From the IMG/VR virus record IMGVR_UViG_3300032236_000548, positions 1-64,000 of that record: a stretch of 64,000 nucleotides of DNA; one strand, written 5' to 3'. This DNA comes from a virus. The notes under the pieces are model-generated. The model saw nothing but the letters and a program-made list of their open reading frames with translations. It ran no database searches and was not told the origin of the DNA. Below, piece after piece: positions 38,394-44,724 of the stretch. Both the position numbers and the translations under genes were made by a program. Numbering within the stretch: the first letter of the stretch is position 1; each line of letters starts with the position of its first letter.

Positions 38394-39581
38394 TTGGCCA
38401 AAACAGCTACAAAAACTCGCGTTACCAAAAAGCAAGTTATTGCACACCGTACTAAAGCAACCAAAGATCACAGCCCAACTTGGGAAAATGTAGAACAAAT
38501 GGATGCTGACCAATTTTTGCGTCACTGGCACAATGCAATGTCTTACTACCGTCTAGAGTTTAGCGGTAAAGATTTGAAACCCGCAGTTATCAAATGGATG
38601 ACTAACGAAGGTTGTACAAAAGAAGACATCGCCGCTTTTAAGAAAACTAAAGACAACCGTTGTAACAGCACAATGGGCGCTATTGCAAGTTGTTTGCTCC
38701 GCGGTATGCCCGCAGTTCGAGCAGACTTTAATGACGGGCGTGATACTGCCGCATGGTTGCGTGGACAGATTGTTGACGTTATTGAGCAAGGTAAGAATGA
38801 CGTGGAAGATGAAGTTGTTGAAACCAAGCCCACAGTTGTACAGCCTAGTATTCAAGAACGTGTTAAAGATGCCGCTTATCGCATGACTGAAGAATTGGAA
38901 GATGCTATCGAAGGCTTCCAAGTAGATGCTGAAAACTTTGATCCAAAAGCATTTAAAGTTCTTAACTTGCTCAAAGGTAAAGAAGTCAAAGCCGCTCATG
39001 CTCGTATCATCAAAGGCTTTTACGAAAAAGATTTGGCTGAATTGGAGGAACTTGCTAGCGGCAAGGGCGACGAGCAGTTGAAAGAAGGTTACGCACATCG
39101 TAGCAAAAAGCAAATTCGTAGTTTGATTACATTCTATCAAGAAATTATGAGTGCTTGCGATATGCTTGCCCAAGAAGCTAAAGTTAACCGTAAGCCACGC
39201 AAGACTAAGGTTGTTCCTAAAGACAAGATTGTTGCTAAACTCAAGTACATGAAGTCTAACGAGCCACTTAAACTTGTGTCAATTAACCCTACTGATATTA
39301 TTGGTTCTAAAGAATTGTGGATCTTTAACACTAAGACACGCAAATTGGGCAAGTATATTGCTAGCGAGTTTGCAGACTTGGGTGTAAAAGGCACTACAAT
39401 TACAGGCTTCGACGAGTTTAAGAGTGTTCAAAAGACTATTCGTAAGCCCGAAGAAAAGCTCAAAGAGTTCAAAGCGGCCGGCAAGGTACAGTTGCGTAAG
39501 TTCCTAGAGGATATTAACGCTACAGATACTAAAATGAACGGTCGTATTAACGAAGATACAGTATTGCTTAAAGTAGCATAA
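38394..39581 (+). CDS. Lys-rich protein of unknown function (TTG start)
   Basis: 395 residues. Starts with TTG at 38394 behind CAGGAG. Basic N terminus (AKTATKTRVTKKQVIAHRTK), a helical domain (ENVEQMDADQFLRHWHNAM...), an acidic middle (TEELEDAIEGFQVDAENF) and a basic C-terminal part (KPRKTKVVPKDKIVAKLKYM, then LWIFNTKTRKLGKYIASEF). This composition suggests nucleic-acid or nucleoid binding. It has its own strong promoter and is separated from the fibre gene by the late motif. Uncharacterised; no family recognised. Confidence 0.7.
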   Translation: MAKTATKTRVTKKQVIAHRTKATKDHSPTWENVEQMDADQFLRHWHNAMSYYRLEFSGKDLKPAVIKWMTNEGCTKEDIAAFKKTKDNRCNSTMGAIASCLLRGMPAVRADFNDGRDTAAWLRGQIVDVIEQGKNDVEDEVVETKPTVVQPSIQERVKDAAYRMTEELEDAIEGFQVDAENFDPKAFKVLNLLKGKEVKAAHARIIKGFYEKDLAELEELASGKGDEQLKEGYAHRSKKQIRSLITFYQEIMSACDMLAQEAKVNRKPRKTKVVPKDKIVAKLKYMKSNEPLKLVSINPTDIIGSKELWIFNTKTRKLGKYIASEFADLGVKGTTITGFDEFKSVQKTIRKPEEKLKEFKAAGKVQLRKFLEDINATDTKMNGRINEDTVLLKVA

Positions 39582-39598
39582 GGGTACAGCAAAACATG

Positions 39599-39606
39599 GA
39601 TAAATA
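39599..39606 (+). promoter_or_regulatory. Late-type promoter GATAAATA before the tail-fibre gene
   Basis: GATAAATACTCC, close to T4 late promoters in both the -10 box and the following bases. ATG at 39627. Confidence 0.7.
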
Positions 39607-39626
39607 CTCCAAAGAGAGTATTTTCC

Positions 39627-41057
39627 ATGGCCCAAACAATCAACGATAGCATTATTCAAATAGTACAAGCCGAGCTTGCCGATTCAAACGGCACGTTTAC
39701 GCATACTGGCGACTATACAATAAATGGTACATTAACAGTTTCTAGTCTAGTTACTAGAACCGGTGACGGTGCCGCACCCGGAAATTTTACTGCAAATTCT
39801 GAACAAGAATTAAATGGACAAGGTATACACTGGAAATCAGATGTTACTGATAATATTCTAGCATATCGTTTAGGAAGCAGACTATGGACCAACGCAAACT
39901 TTGATTTGTCAGCTGGCTCTGCTTATAAAATTGATAACAACGATGTACTAACTGCCACAGCGTTAGGCGGAGTTATTCGACACAGTAGCCTTACCAGCGT
40001 AGGTACTTTGGAAAGTTTAGCAGTATCAGGCGATACTAGCCTCGCAGATTTTGCATTTTTCAGTAGCACATTTAATCGCTTGGGTTTAGGTGTTGAAGAA
40101 CCCGAAGCTGCCATTAACATTTTAGAAAACAATGTTAGCATTGTATTGGGTAGTCCAGCTATAGGCACAGGGCAAGTGGGTACATTTAGCAATCACGATT
40201 TTGCGATTGTTACCGATAACCTATCACGTATTACAGTTAAAAATAACGGTGATGTTACTGTAGCAGGTAATGTAACTATTAATGGACAACTAACAGTATC
40301 TAATATCGTTTCGGACAGCAGAATCGATCGTACACATCCATTAGAATTTAATGCTACACGAGATACAAGTATCTATGGATTAGGATTAATTTGGAGCGGC
40401 ACCGGCTATGCTCGTCAATTAATCATGATGAGTTCTCCTGATAGATTGTACACCACTGAAAGTTTTGACATTGGTGAAAATCAAACTTACCATGTCAATG
40501 GTAAACCCGTATTAAGCGAAACTGCATTGGGTGCGGGCGTAGTACGTTCAAACTTATCTACAGTAGGTACACTAGATTCACTAACTGTATCAGGATTAGC
40601 AACACTACACGGCGGTGTGGATGCTAGCACAAGCGATGTTACTGCTAAAACTTTAACATTTAACGACGGTGATTCTATTGTTTCTTACAGCACTGCCGGT
40701 GCTAATGCTAGTTCAAGTTTTGCACTAAGCGTACAGAACAAAGAAATTATCTACGGTGATGGTAATCAGATTAGTATCGGTGATAAGAGTTTACAAGCTA
40801 AACCTGTAAAAGTATTTGGCAAACTAAGTGTAGGTATTAATAACCCAGATCCAACAGTTAATTTTAGCGTAAATGGAGATGTTAGTATCGGCGGTAAACG
40901 CTTTACTAGTGCTACAGAAGCACCTACATCTGGTAGCTATCAACTTGGTGACATTTGTTGGAATAGTGCTCCGCATACTAACAGCTATGTTGGCTGGGTG
41001 TGTGTAGTTGCCGGCACACCAGGTCAATGGTGTGGCTTTGGACAAATTGCTAGTTAA
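39627..41057 (+). CDS. Tail-fibre-like structural protein
   Basis: 476 residues, Thr/Ser/Gly/Asn-rich with beta-strand repeats. Two related modules are visible: TATALGGVIRHSSLTSVGTL and ETALGAGVVRSNLSTVGTL, each followed by a SVSG-type turn, separated by about 185 residues. The repeat VAGNVTINGQLTVSNIV resembles phage fibre shafts. The C-terminal SGSYQLGDICWNSAP..YVGWVC is typical of fibre tips. Late-type promoter upstream. Probably part of a receptor-binding or side-fibre structure. Confidence 0.82.
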   Translation: MAQTINDSIIQIVQAELADSNGTFTHTGDYTINGTLTVSSLVTRTGDGAAPGNFTANSEQELNGQGIHWKSDVTDNILAYRLGSRLWTNANFDLSAGSAYKIDNNDVLTATALGGVIRHSSLTSVGTLESLAVSGDTSLADFAFFSSTFNRLGLGVEEPEAAINILENNVSIVLGSPAIGTGQVGTFSNHDFAIVTDNLSRITVKNNGDVTVAGNVTINGQLTVSNIVSDSRIDRTHPLEFNATRDTSIYGLGLIWSGTGYARQLIMMSSPDRLYTTESFDIGENQTYHVNGKPVLSETALGAGVVRSNLSTVGTLDSLTVSGLATLHGGVDASTSDVTAKTLTFNDGDSIVSYSTAGANASSSFALSVQNKEIIYGDGNQISIGDKSLQAKPVKVFGKLSVGINNPDPTVNFSVNGDVSIGGKRFTSATEAPTSGSYQLGDICWNSAPHTNSYVGWVCVVAGTPGQWCGFGQIAS

Positions 41058-41086
41058 ACTAGTCGTATTTAAATCAACGAAGTCTC

Positions 41087-41094
41087 AATAAATA
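41087..41094 (+). promoter_or_regulatory. Late-type motif AATAAATA
   Basis: AATAAATATTTGC, 23 nt before the ATG at 41118. Confidence 0.5.
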
Positions 41095-41117
41095 TTTGCT
41101 TAAGAGCGAATATTATT

Positions 41118-41453
41118 ATGGGACCTATTACCCGAGAACTATACAAACAAATTAAAGGCTGGAGGATCTACTCTGTTATCGCTCCGGCACTATTTTGTGC
41201 GAGTGCGGCTTTATTGTATCTAAAATACGGAACTCCCTTCCAATCAATTTTTTTCACAGGCTTGATTGTTTTGAGTGTAACTTGTATTAGTTGGTGGCAT
41301 TGGAGCCTTTCGACTATGGTTACCATGCTTGCCATTATGAAAGATACCGACGACCACTTTAAAGAAGTTGCTGAAAAATTGGAGCAACTACGTATCCAAA
41401 ATGGTGGCAGACCTGAATTAAAATTAGTCAAACCCGTTGACAACGATAAGTAA
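41118..41453 (+). CDS. Small membrane protein with two spans
   Basis: 111 residues. Two membrane segments (about 17-35 and 40-62), short loop, then a cytoplasmic coiled-coil tail (DHFKEVAEKLEQLRIQNGG) and a charged end. No enzymatic motif. A late-type motif precedes it. It could be holin-like, but the long soluble tail and the lack of a lysis neighbour argue against a firm call. Confidence 0.65.
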   Translation: MGPITRELYKQIKGWRIYSVIAPALFCASAALLYLKYGTPFQSIFFTGLIVLSVTCISWWHWSLSTMVTMLAIMKDTDDHFKEVAEKLEQLRIQNGGRPELKLVKPVDNDK

Positions 41454-41464
41454 GAGTATATAAT
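41437..41464 (+). promoter_or_regulatory. Sigma70-type promoter for the QueD-like gene
   Basis: TTGACA (41437-41442), 16-bp spacer, TATAAT (41459-41464). A TGCGG/CCGCA hairpin (41473-41497) lies near the expected 5' end of the transcript, and the gene has a TAGGAG site before the ATG at 41540. Confidence 0.82.
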
Positions 41465-41539
41465 AGTTATATTGCGGCCTTAGACGCTCATCCCGCATTA
41501 TAAATTCTGCGTGTCATTGCTAAATCTTAGGAGATAACA

Positions 41540-42046
41540 ATGGCAAATTTACAACCGGTTGCTTACAAATATCAAAGCACAAAAGAATATGTAGACGCAT
41601 TTCCATGCGCCTATAGACAGTGGAGGGCAGATAGCCACTGTAATTTGATCCATGGATATGCTTTTAGCATGAAGTTCTATTTTGGGACTAACGACTTAGA
41701 CGTTCGTAATTGGGCGGCTGATTACGGTGGATTAAAAGAACTCAAAAGTATGCTAGAAGATCAATTTGATCACACTTTATTGGTAAGTGAAGATGATCCA
41801 GAATTGGCTACTTACAAACTGCTACAAGAAAAGAAATTGGCTAAACTAACTATCCTACCTCGTTTAGGATGCGAAGGTTTAGCAGACATGCTGTACAAGT
41901 ATGTAAACGGTGTTTACATTCCAGACATGTGGGGACAAGGCGAAGCCGATCGCTTATGGTGCTACCGTGTGGAAGTTAGAGAAACTCAAAGTAATATGGC
42001 ATTTAGAGAAGGGCACCGCGAGTGGAATGAGGATCTTCTTTCGTAA
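41540..42046 (+). CDS. QueD/6-pyruvoyl-tetrahydropterin-synthase-like protein
   Basis: 168 residues of the PTPS fold: C34-N-L-I-H38-G-Y40 matches the C-x3-HGH motif but with Tyr in place of the last His; then MKFYFG, DYGGLKELK (the usual DF..LK), QFDHTLLV (the catalytic DH) and CEGLAD (the catalytic Glu). The N-terminal zinc His is not found, so only one of three zinc ligands remains clear. Either it uses another metal set or it has lost pterin synthase activity. QueD normally makes a deazaguanine precursor. The gene is under a sigma70-type promoter. Confidence 0.75.
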   Translation: MANLQPVAYKYQSTKEYVDAFPCAYRQWRADSHCNLIHGYAFSMKFYFGTNDLDVRNWAADYGGLKELKSMLEDQFDHTLLVSEDDPELATYKLLQEKKLAKLTILPRLGCEGLADMLYKYVNGVYIPDMWGQGEADRLWCYRVEVRETQSNMAFREGHREWNEDLLS

Positions 42047-42197
42047 ATTTTGGCGCATTTGGGCCAAAGCGTTAGGTGAAAAAGCAGGCAAAACGGACGA
42101 GGAATCGGACCGAATTGCTTGCATTCGAACCCTAATTGTGTTATCATATGTACTTACAAACACTTTTATAATCGCAGGCGTCATAAGGCATTGGTAA
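42027..42197 (+). CDS. Small membrane protein (56 aa)
   Basis: Starts inside the end of the QueD-like gene and overlaps the UvdE start (TAATG). Basic N terminus (MRIFFRKFWRIWAKALGEKAG), an acidic turn, then one membrane segment (IRTLIVLSYVLTNTFIIAGVI). Its real start is judged at 42027; the frame is open to 41910. No family recognised. Confidence 0.55.
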   Translation: MRIFFRKFWRIWAKALGEKAGKTDEESDRIACIRTLIVLSYVLTNTFIIAGVIRHW

Positions 42198-43222
42198 TGA
42201 AACGTATAGGCTTCGCATGTAAATGGATCGATCATCCACATCAAACAGACGGTATTGGCAAAGACGATGATGCCAAACAATACAACACAGGCACAACTAC
42301 TATTTCTTGGTTAAATAGACAATCGAGAGATATCGCGGAGCAGAAATTATGGGACCTAATGGTAGGCAATATCGAAGCAACAAGGAAGTTGGTTGAACGT
42401 GTCAGCACACTTGACAGTTCTCTTCGGATGGTTAGGATTAGTAGTGACATTCTGCCTGCTTATACTCACGCTGACTTTGCTGATTATTGGCGTAAACCTG
42501 ACGTTGTATCATACGCCGAAACCCACTTTAAGAGAGTGGGTGACATTGCTCGCAATAGCAATGTTCGCTTGTCTATGCATCCTGGCCAATTTACTGTGCT
42601 GGCAAGTGATAACCCAGGGATTGTCGAACGCTCGATCGCAGAGTTTGAATACCATGCTGATATGGCCCGCTGGATGGGATATGGAAAAACATTCCAAGAT
42701 TTTAAAATCAACGTCCATATCTCCGGCAAACAAGGCCCTGAAGGCATTAGACGTGCCTACGGAAAACTAACACCCGAAGCCCGTAACTGTATTACTATCG
42801 AAAACGAGGAAAACTCTCATGGACTTACTGACTGTCTCACTATTAGTGATATTGTCCCCATTGTTCTTGACATACATCATCATTGGATACGAGAAGGGGA
42901 ATATATTCAACCTAACGATGACCGCGTTAAAATGGTTGTTGATAGCTGGCGCGGCCTCCGTCCCACTTGTCATTATAGTATCAGCCGTGAAGATGTACTT
43001 GTGGGGCACTCCGGTAACGTTGCACCGAATCATGCCCAACTTCTTTTAGAAGGTTACAAAAAGCAAAAGCTCAGGGCACATTCAGACTTTTACTGGAATA
43101 CAGCAACGAATGAATGGGCTCTGAGCTTTTTAGATACTCACGATATTATGTGCGAATCTAAAGGCAAAAACTTAGCTAGTTTTGCCCTTTACGAACAAGC
43201 TAAAAAACTTACTCTGCTTTAG
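42197..43222 (+). CDS. uvdE: UV-damage endonuclease (UvdE)
   Basis: 341 residues from the ATG at 42197. UVDE TIM-barrel with its metal-site motifs: RMVRISSDILP, LSMHPGQFTVLAS, FKINVHISGKQG, NCITIENEE, VLDIHHHW, HYSIS and AHSDFYW. It nicks DNA 5' to UV photoproducts and starts alternative excision repair. T4 uses the unrelated DenV for the same need. Its 3' end overlaps the convergent Lys/Pro-rich gene by 14 nt. A hydrophobic ORF in another frame (42393-42770) is a shadow. Confidence 0.94.
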   Translation: MKRIGFACKWIDHPHQTDGIGKDDDAKQYNTGTTTISWLNRQSRDIAEQKLWDLMVGNIEATRKLVERVSTLDSSLRMVRISSDILPAYTHADFADYWRKPDVVSYAETHFKRVGDIARNSNVRLSMHPGQFTVLASDNPGIVERSIAEFEYHADMARWMGYGKTFQDFKINVHISGKQGPEGIRRAYGKLTPEARNCITIENEENSHGLTDCLTISDIVPIVLDIHHHWIREGEYIQPNDDRVKMVVDSWRGLRPTCHYSISREDVLVGHSGNVAPNHAQLLLEGYKKQKLRAHSDFYWNTATNEWALSFLDTHDIMCESKGKNLASFALYEQAKKLTLL

Positions 43223-43460
43223 GCTTTTTAGGAGCACGTGGCTTTTTAACAGCTGGTGCTTTCTTAGCCGATGGCTTTTTCTTAGCAGGTTTTGCAGGTG
43301 CAATATCAACTTGACCAGCACCTTCTACTACTACAGAAGCTGGTGGCTCGCCAACTACGACAGGCACGTCACTGATTGTAGAAACACTAGGTGTTTCAAC
43401 TTTGTATGGTGCTACTGGCTCGTCTGCTTTTTTAAAGAAACTTTTGAAAAATTTTAACAT
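43209..43460 (-). CDS. Histone-tail-like Lys/Ala/Pro-rich protein
   Basis: 83 residues. The N terminus MLKFFKSFFKKADEP is a short basic helix. The middle is low-complexity (PVVVGEPPASVVV), and the end is a run of KKP/KKAP repeats like histone H1 or HU tails (KPSAKKAPAVKKPRAPKK). It has a good GGAGG ribosome site and a TAAATA motif upstream. It would bind DNA or the membrane through the amphipathic start; a role in packaged-DNA condensation is plausible but not shown. Confidence 0.75.
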   Translation of the reverse strand: MLKFFKSFFKKADEPVAPYKVETPSVSTISDVPVVVGEPPASVVVEGAGQVDIAPAKPAKKKPSAKKAPAVKKPRAPKKPKAE

Positions 43461-43479
43461 GGTATTTTATCCTCCAAGA

Positions 43480-43485
43480 TATTTA
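43480..43485 (-). promoter_or_regulatory. Late-type motif TAAATA (minus strand)
   Basis: Reads GGTAAATATC on the minus strand, ahead of TTGGAGG and the start at 43460. Divergent partner of the motif at 43491. Confidence 0.55.
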
Positions 43486-43490
43486 CCTCG

Positions 43491-43497
43491 ATAAATA
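43491..43497 (+). promoter_or_regulatory. Late-type motif ATAAATA for SOD, leaderless arrangement
   Basis: CGATAAATA, then CACT, then the ATG at 43502. There is no ribosome-binding site in between. Confidence 0.6.
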
Positions 43498-43501
43498 CAC
43501 T

Positions 43502-44062
43502 ATGTATAATTTTATCAAGCATATTACTTTAAATGAGGGCAAAACACCCAAGACTTTAACCCAAACAAAATTGCCGTATAGCCGCGATGATTTGGAGCCA
43601 AGTATCAGCGAAGATACTATAAACTATCACTATGGTAAACTATACAAAGCATACGTAGAACGTTTTAATAACGGCGAAGGCGATGCTGATTTTAATGAAG
43701 CAGGTGCTTTTTTACACGATTTATTGTTTACACAATACCAGGCACCAAGCAGTAGTAACACTCCAGACGGTTCTGCGGGCGAACTAATCACTAAACATTT
43801 TAAAACTTTTGATAACTTTAAAGAAAAGTTTCAAAAAGAAGCTATGGCAGTGCAAGGTAGCGGCTGGGTTTACTTGTCACACAGGGGCGAAATTAAAACA
43901 ATCAAAAACCATGAAATTAAGATGGATATTGTATTGTTAATCGACTGGTGGGAGCATGCCTGGGCATTGGACTACCAAGCAGATAAAAAGAAGTACCTAG
44001 CTAATCAGTGGAAAATTATCAACTGGAACGTTATTAGTTCTAGAATTGGTCTAGTGTCTTAA
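43502..44062 (+). CDS. Iron/manganese superoxide dismutase
   Basis: 186 residues. All four metal ligands are in place: His43 (NYHYGKLY), His72 (AFLHDL), Asp148 and His152 (DWWEHAW). Other family marks are LPYSRDDLEPSIS, GSGWVYLS and YLANQWKIINW. The first 20 residues (MYNFIKHITLNEGKTP) are an extension not seen in bacterial SodA/SodB. It converts superoxide to peroxide; a late-type leaderless promoter suggests action late in infection, or even packaging in the virion. The metal cannot be told from sequence alone. Its 3' end overlaps the convergent zinc-protein gene by 23 nt. Confidence 0.92.
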   Translation: MYNFIKHITLNEGKTPKTLTQTKLPYSRDDLEPSISEDTINYHYGKLYKAYVERFNNGEGDADFNEAGAFLHDLLFTQYQAPSSSNTPDGSAGELITKHFKTFDNFKEKFQKEAMAVQGSGWVYLSHRGEIKTIKNHEIKMDIVLLIDWWEHAWALDYQADKKKYLANQWKIINWNVISSRIGLVS

Positions 44063-44327
44063 GACTACTAACTGGCATATCCCAAACTTTACGCGACTCA
44101 ACACCCTTTTCCTGTGCAAACTTCTTAGCGTCACAATCTCCGCAAACGTGATAGTAGTTATTGTTTAACCTATTAGGATCCATTGATCCTTTATCGCGTT
44201 TAAAAATTCCCTGGCAACAATCGCAACGAAATATTACCACACGTTTCTTACGAAAATATGTGTGGTTGTTCCCACGCTTACTTGTTCGCATGTATTGTGT
44301 TTGCTGGTATTCTGTTCCTAAGTACAT
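44040..44327 (-). CDS. Zinc-ribbon protein, probable late gene
   Basis: 95 residues on the minus strand. Basic N terminus (RTSKRGNNHTYFRKKR), then a four-Cys site CDCC...CGDC about 30 residues apart, as in HNH-associated or ribbon zinc fingers, but without a clear HNH catalytic triad. The TAAATA motif lies 5 nt before the ATG with no ribosome site. The 3' end overlaps the SOD gene. Probably nucleic-acid binding. Confidence 0.7.
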   Translation of the reverse strand: MYLGTEYQQTQYMRTSKRGNNHTYFRKKRVVIFRCDCCQGIFKRDKGSMDPNRLNNNYYHVCGDCDAKKFAQEKGVESRKVWDMPVSSLKTLDQF

Positions 44328-44332
44328 GATTG

Positions 44333-44338
44333 TATTTA
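44333..44338 (-). promoter_or_regulatory. Late-type motif TAAATA (minus strand), leaderless arrangement
   Basis: Reads AGTAAATA, then CAATC, then the ATG of the minus-strand zinc-ribbon gene. Confidence 0.55.
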
Positions 44339-44369
44339 CTAGTTTACATTAAGATTATAAAACGCCTTT

Positions 44370-44377
44370 GATAAATA
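44370..44377 (+). promoter_or_regulatory. Late-type promoter GATAAATA for the Fe-S carrier and giant tail gene
   Basis: GATAAATA 20 nt before the GTG start at 44398. It may read through the Fe-S carrier into the 14-kb gene that begins 3 nt after its stop. Confidence 0.6.
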
Positions 44378-44397
44378 TTATATCGAGGGCTAAAATT

Positions 44398-44721
44398 GTG
44401 ATCACAATTACTGAATCAGCAAAAACAAAAATTAAAGACATCCTTTATCAAGAAGGAAACCCAAGTTTAGCACTACGTACTTTTGTCCAAGGAGGTGGCT
44501 GTAGCGGTTTTAGTTACGGTTTTACACTAGACGAAGTAGCGAACGAAGACGATTTTGAAATCCCTGTTGATGAGTTTCGAGTGCTTGTAGACAGCATGAG
44601 TATGCAATACATGACAGGTGCAGAAATAGATTATAAAGAAGAGCTAATGGGCAGTAGTTTCACTATAAAGAATCCTAATGCGACAACACAATGCGGCTGC
44701 GGTAGCAGTTTCGGAGTTTAA
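44398..44721 (+). CDS. A-type Fe-S cluster carrier (IscA/ErpA/HesB family)
   Basis: 107 residues from a GTG start behind GAGGG. The in-frame TTG at 44368 overlaps the promoter motif and is rejected. The three ligand cysteines are GGGCSGF and CGCG near the C terminus, with the family pattern [17 protein letters not shown] and SF.IKNPNA. It carries 2Fe-2S or 4Fe-4S clusters to apo-proteins. Clients in this window could be the Rieske and radical SAM enzymes, or Fe-S tail proteins. It lies directly before the giant structural gene. Confidence 0.92.
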   Translation: MITITESAKTKIKDILYQEGNPSLALRTFVQGGGCSGFSYGFTLDEVANEDDFEIPVDEFRVLVDSMSMQYMTGAEIDYKEELMGSSFTIKNPNATTQCGCGSSFGV

Positions 44722-44724
44722 TAA

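Noticed and set aside
41118-41453. Holin
   Set aside because: Two membrane spans would allow it, but the long soluble tail and the lack of an endolysin nearby make this too weak.
42393-42770. 125-aa hydrophobic ORF in another frame of uvdE, resembling a membrane protein
   Set aside because: It lies entirely inside a well-conserved UVDE gene, lacks a ribosome site, and the hydrophobicity follows from codon shadowing.
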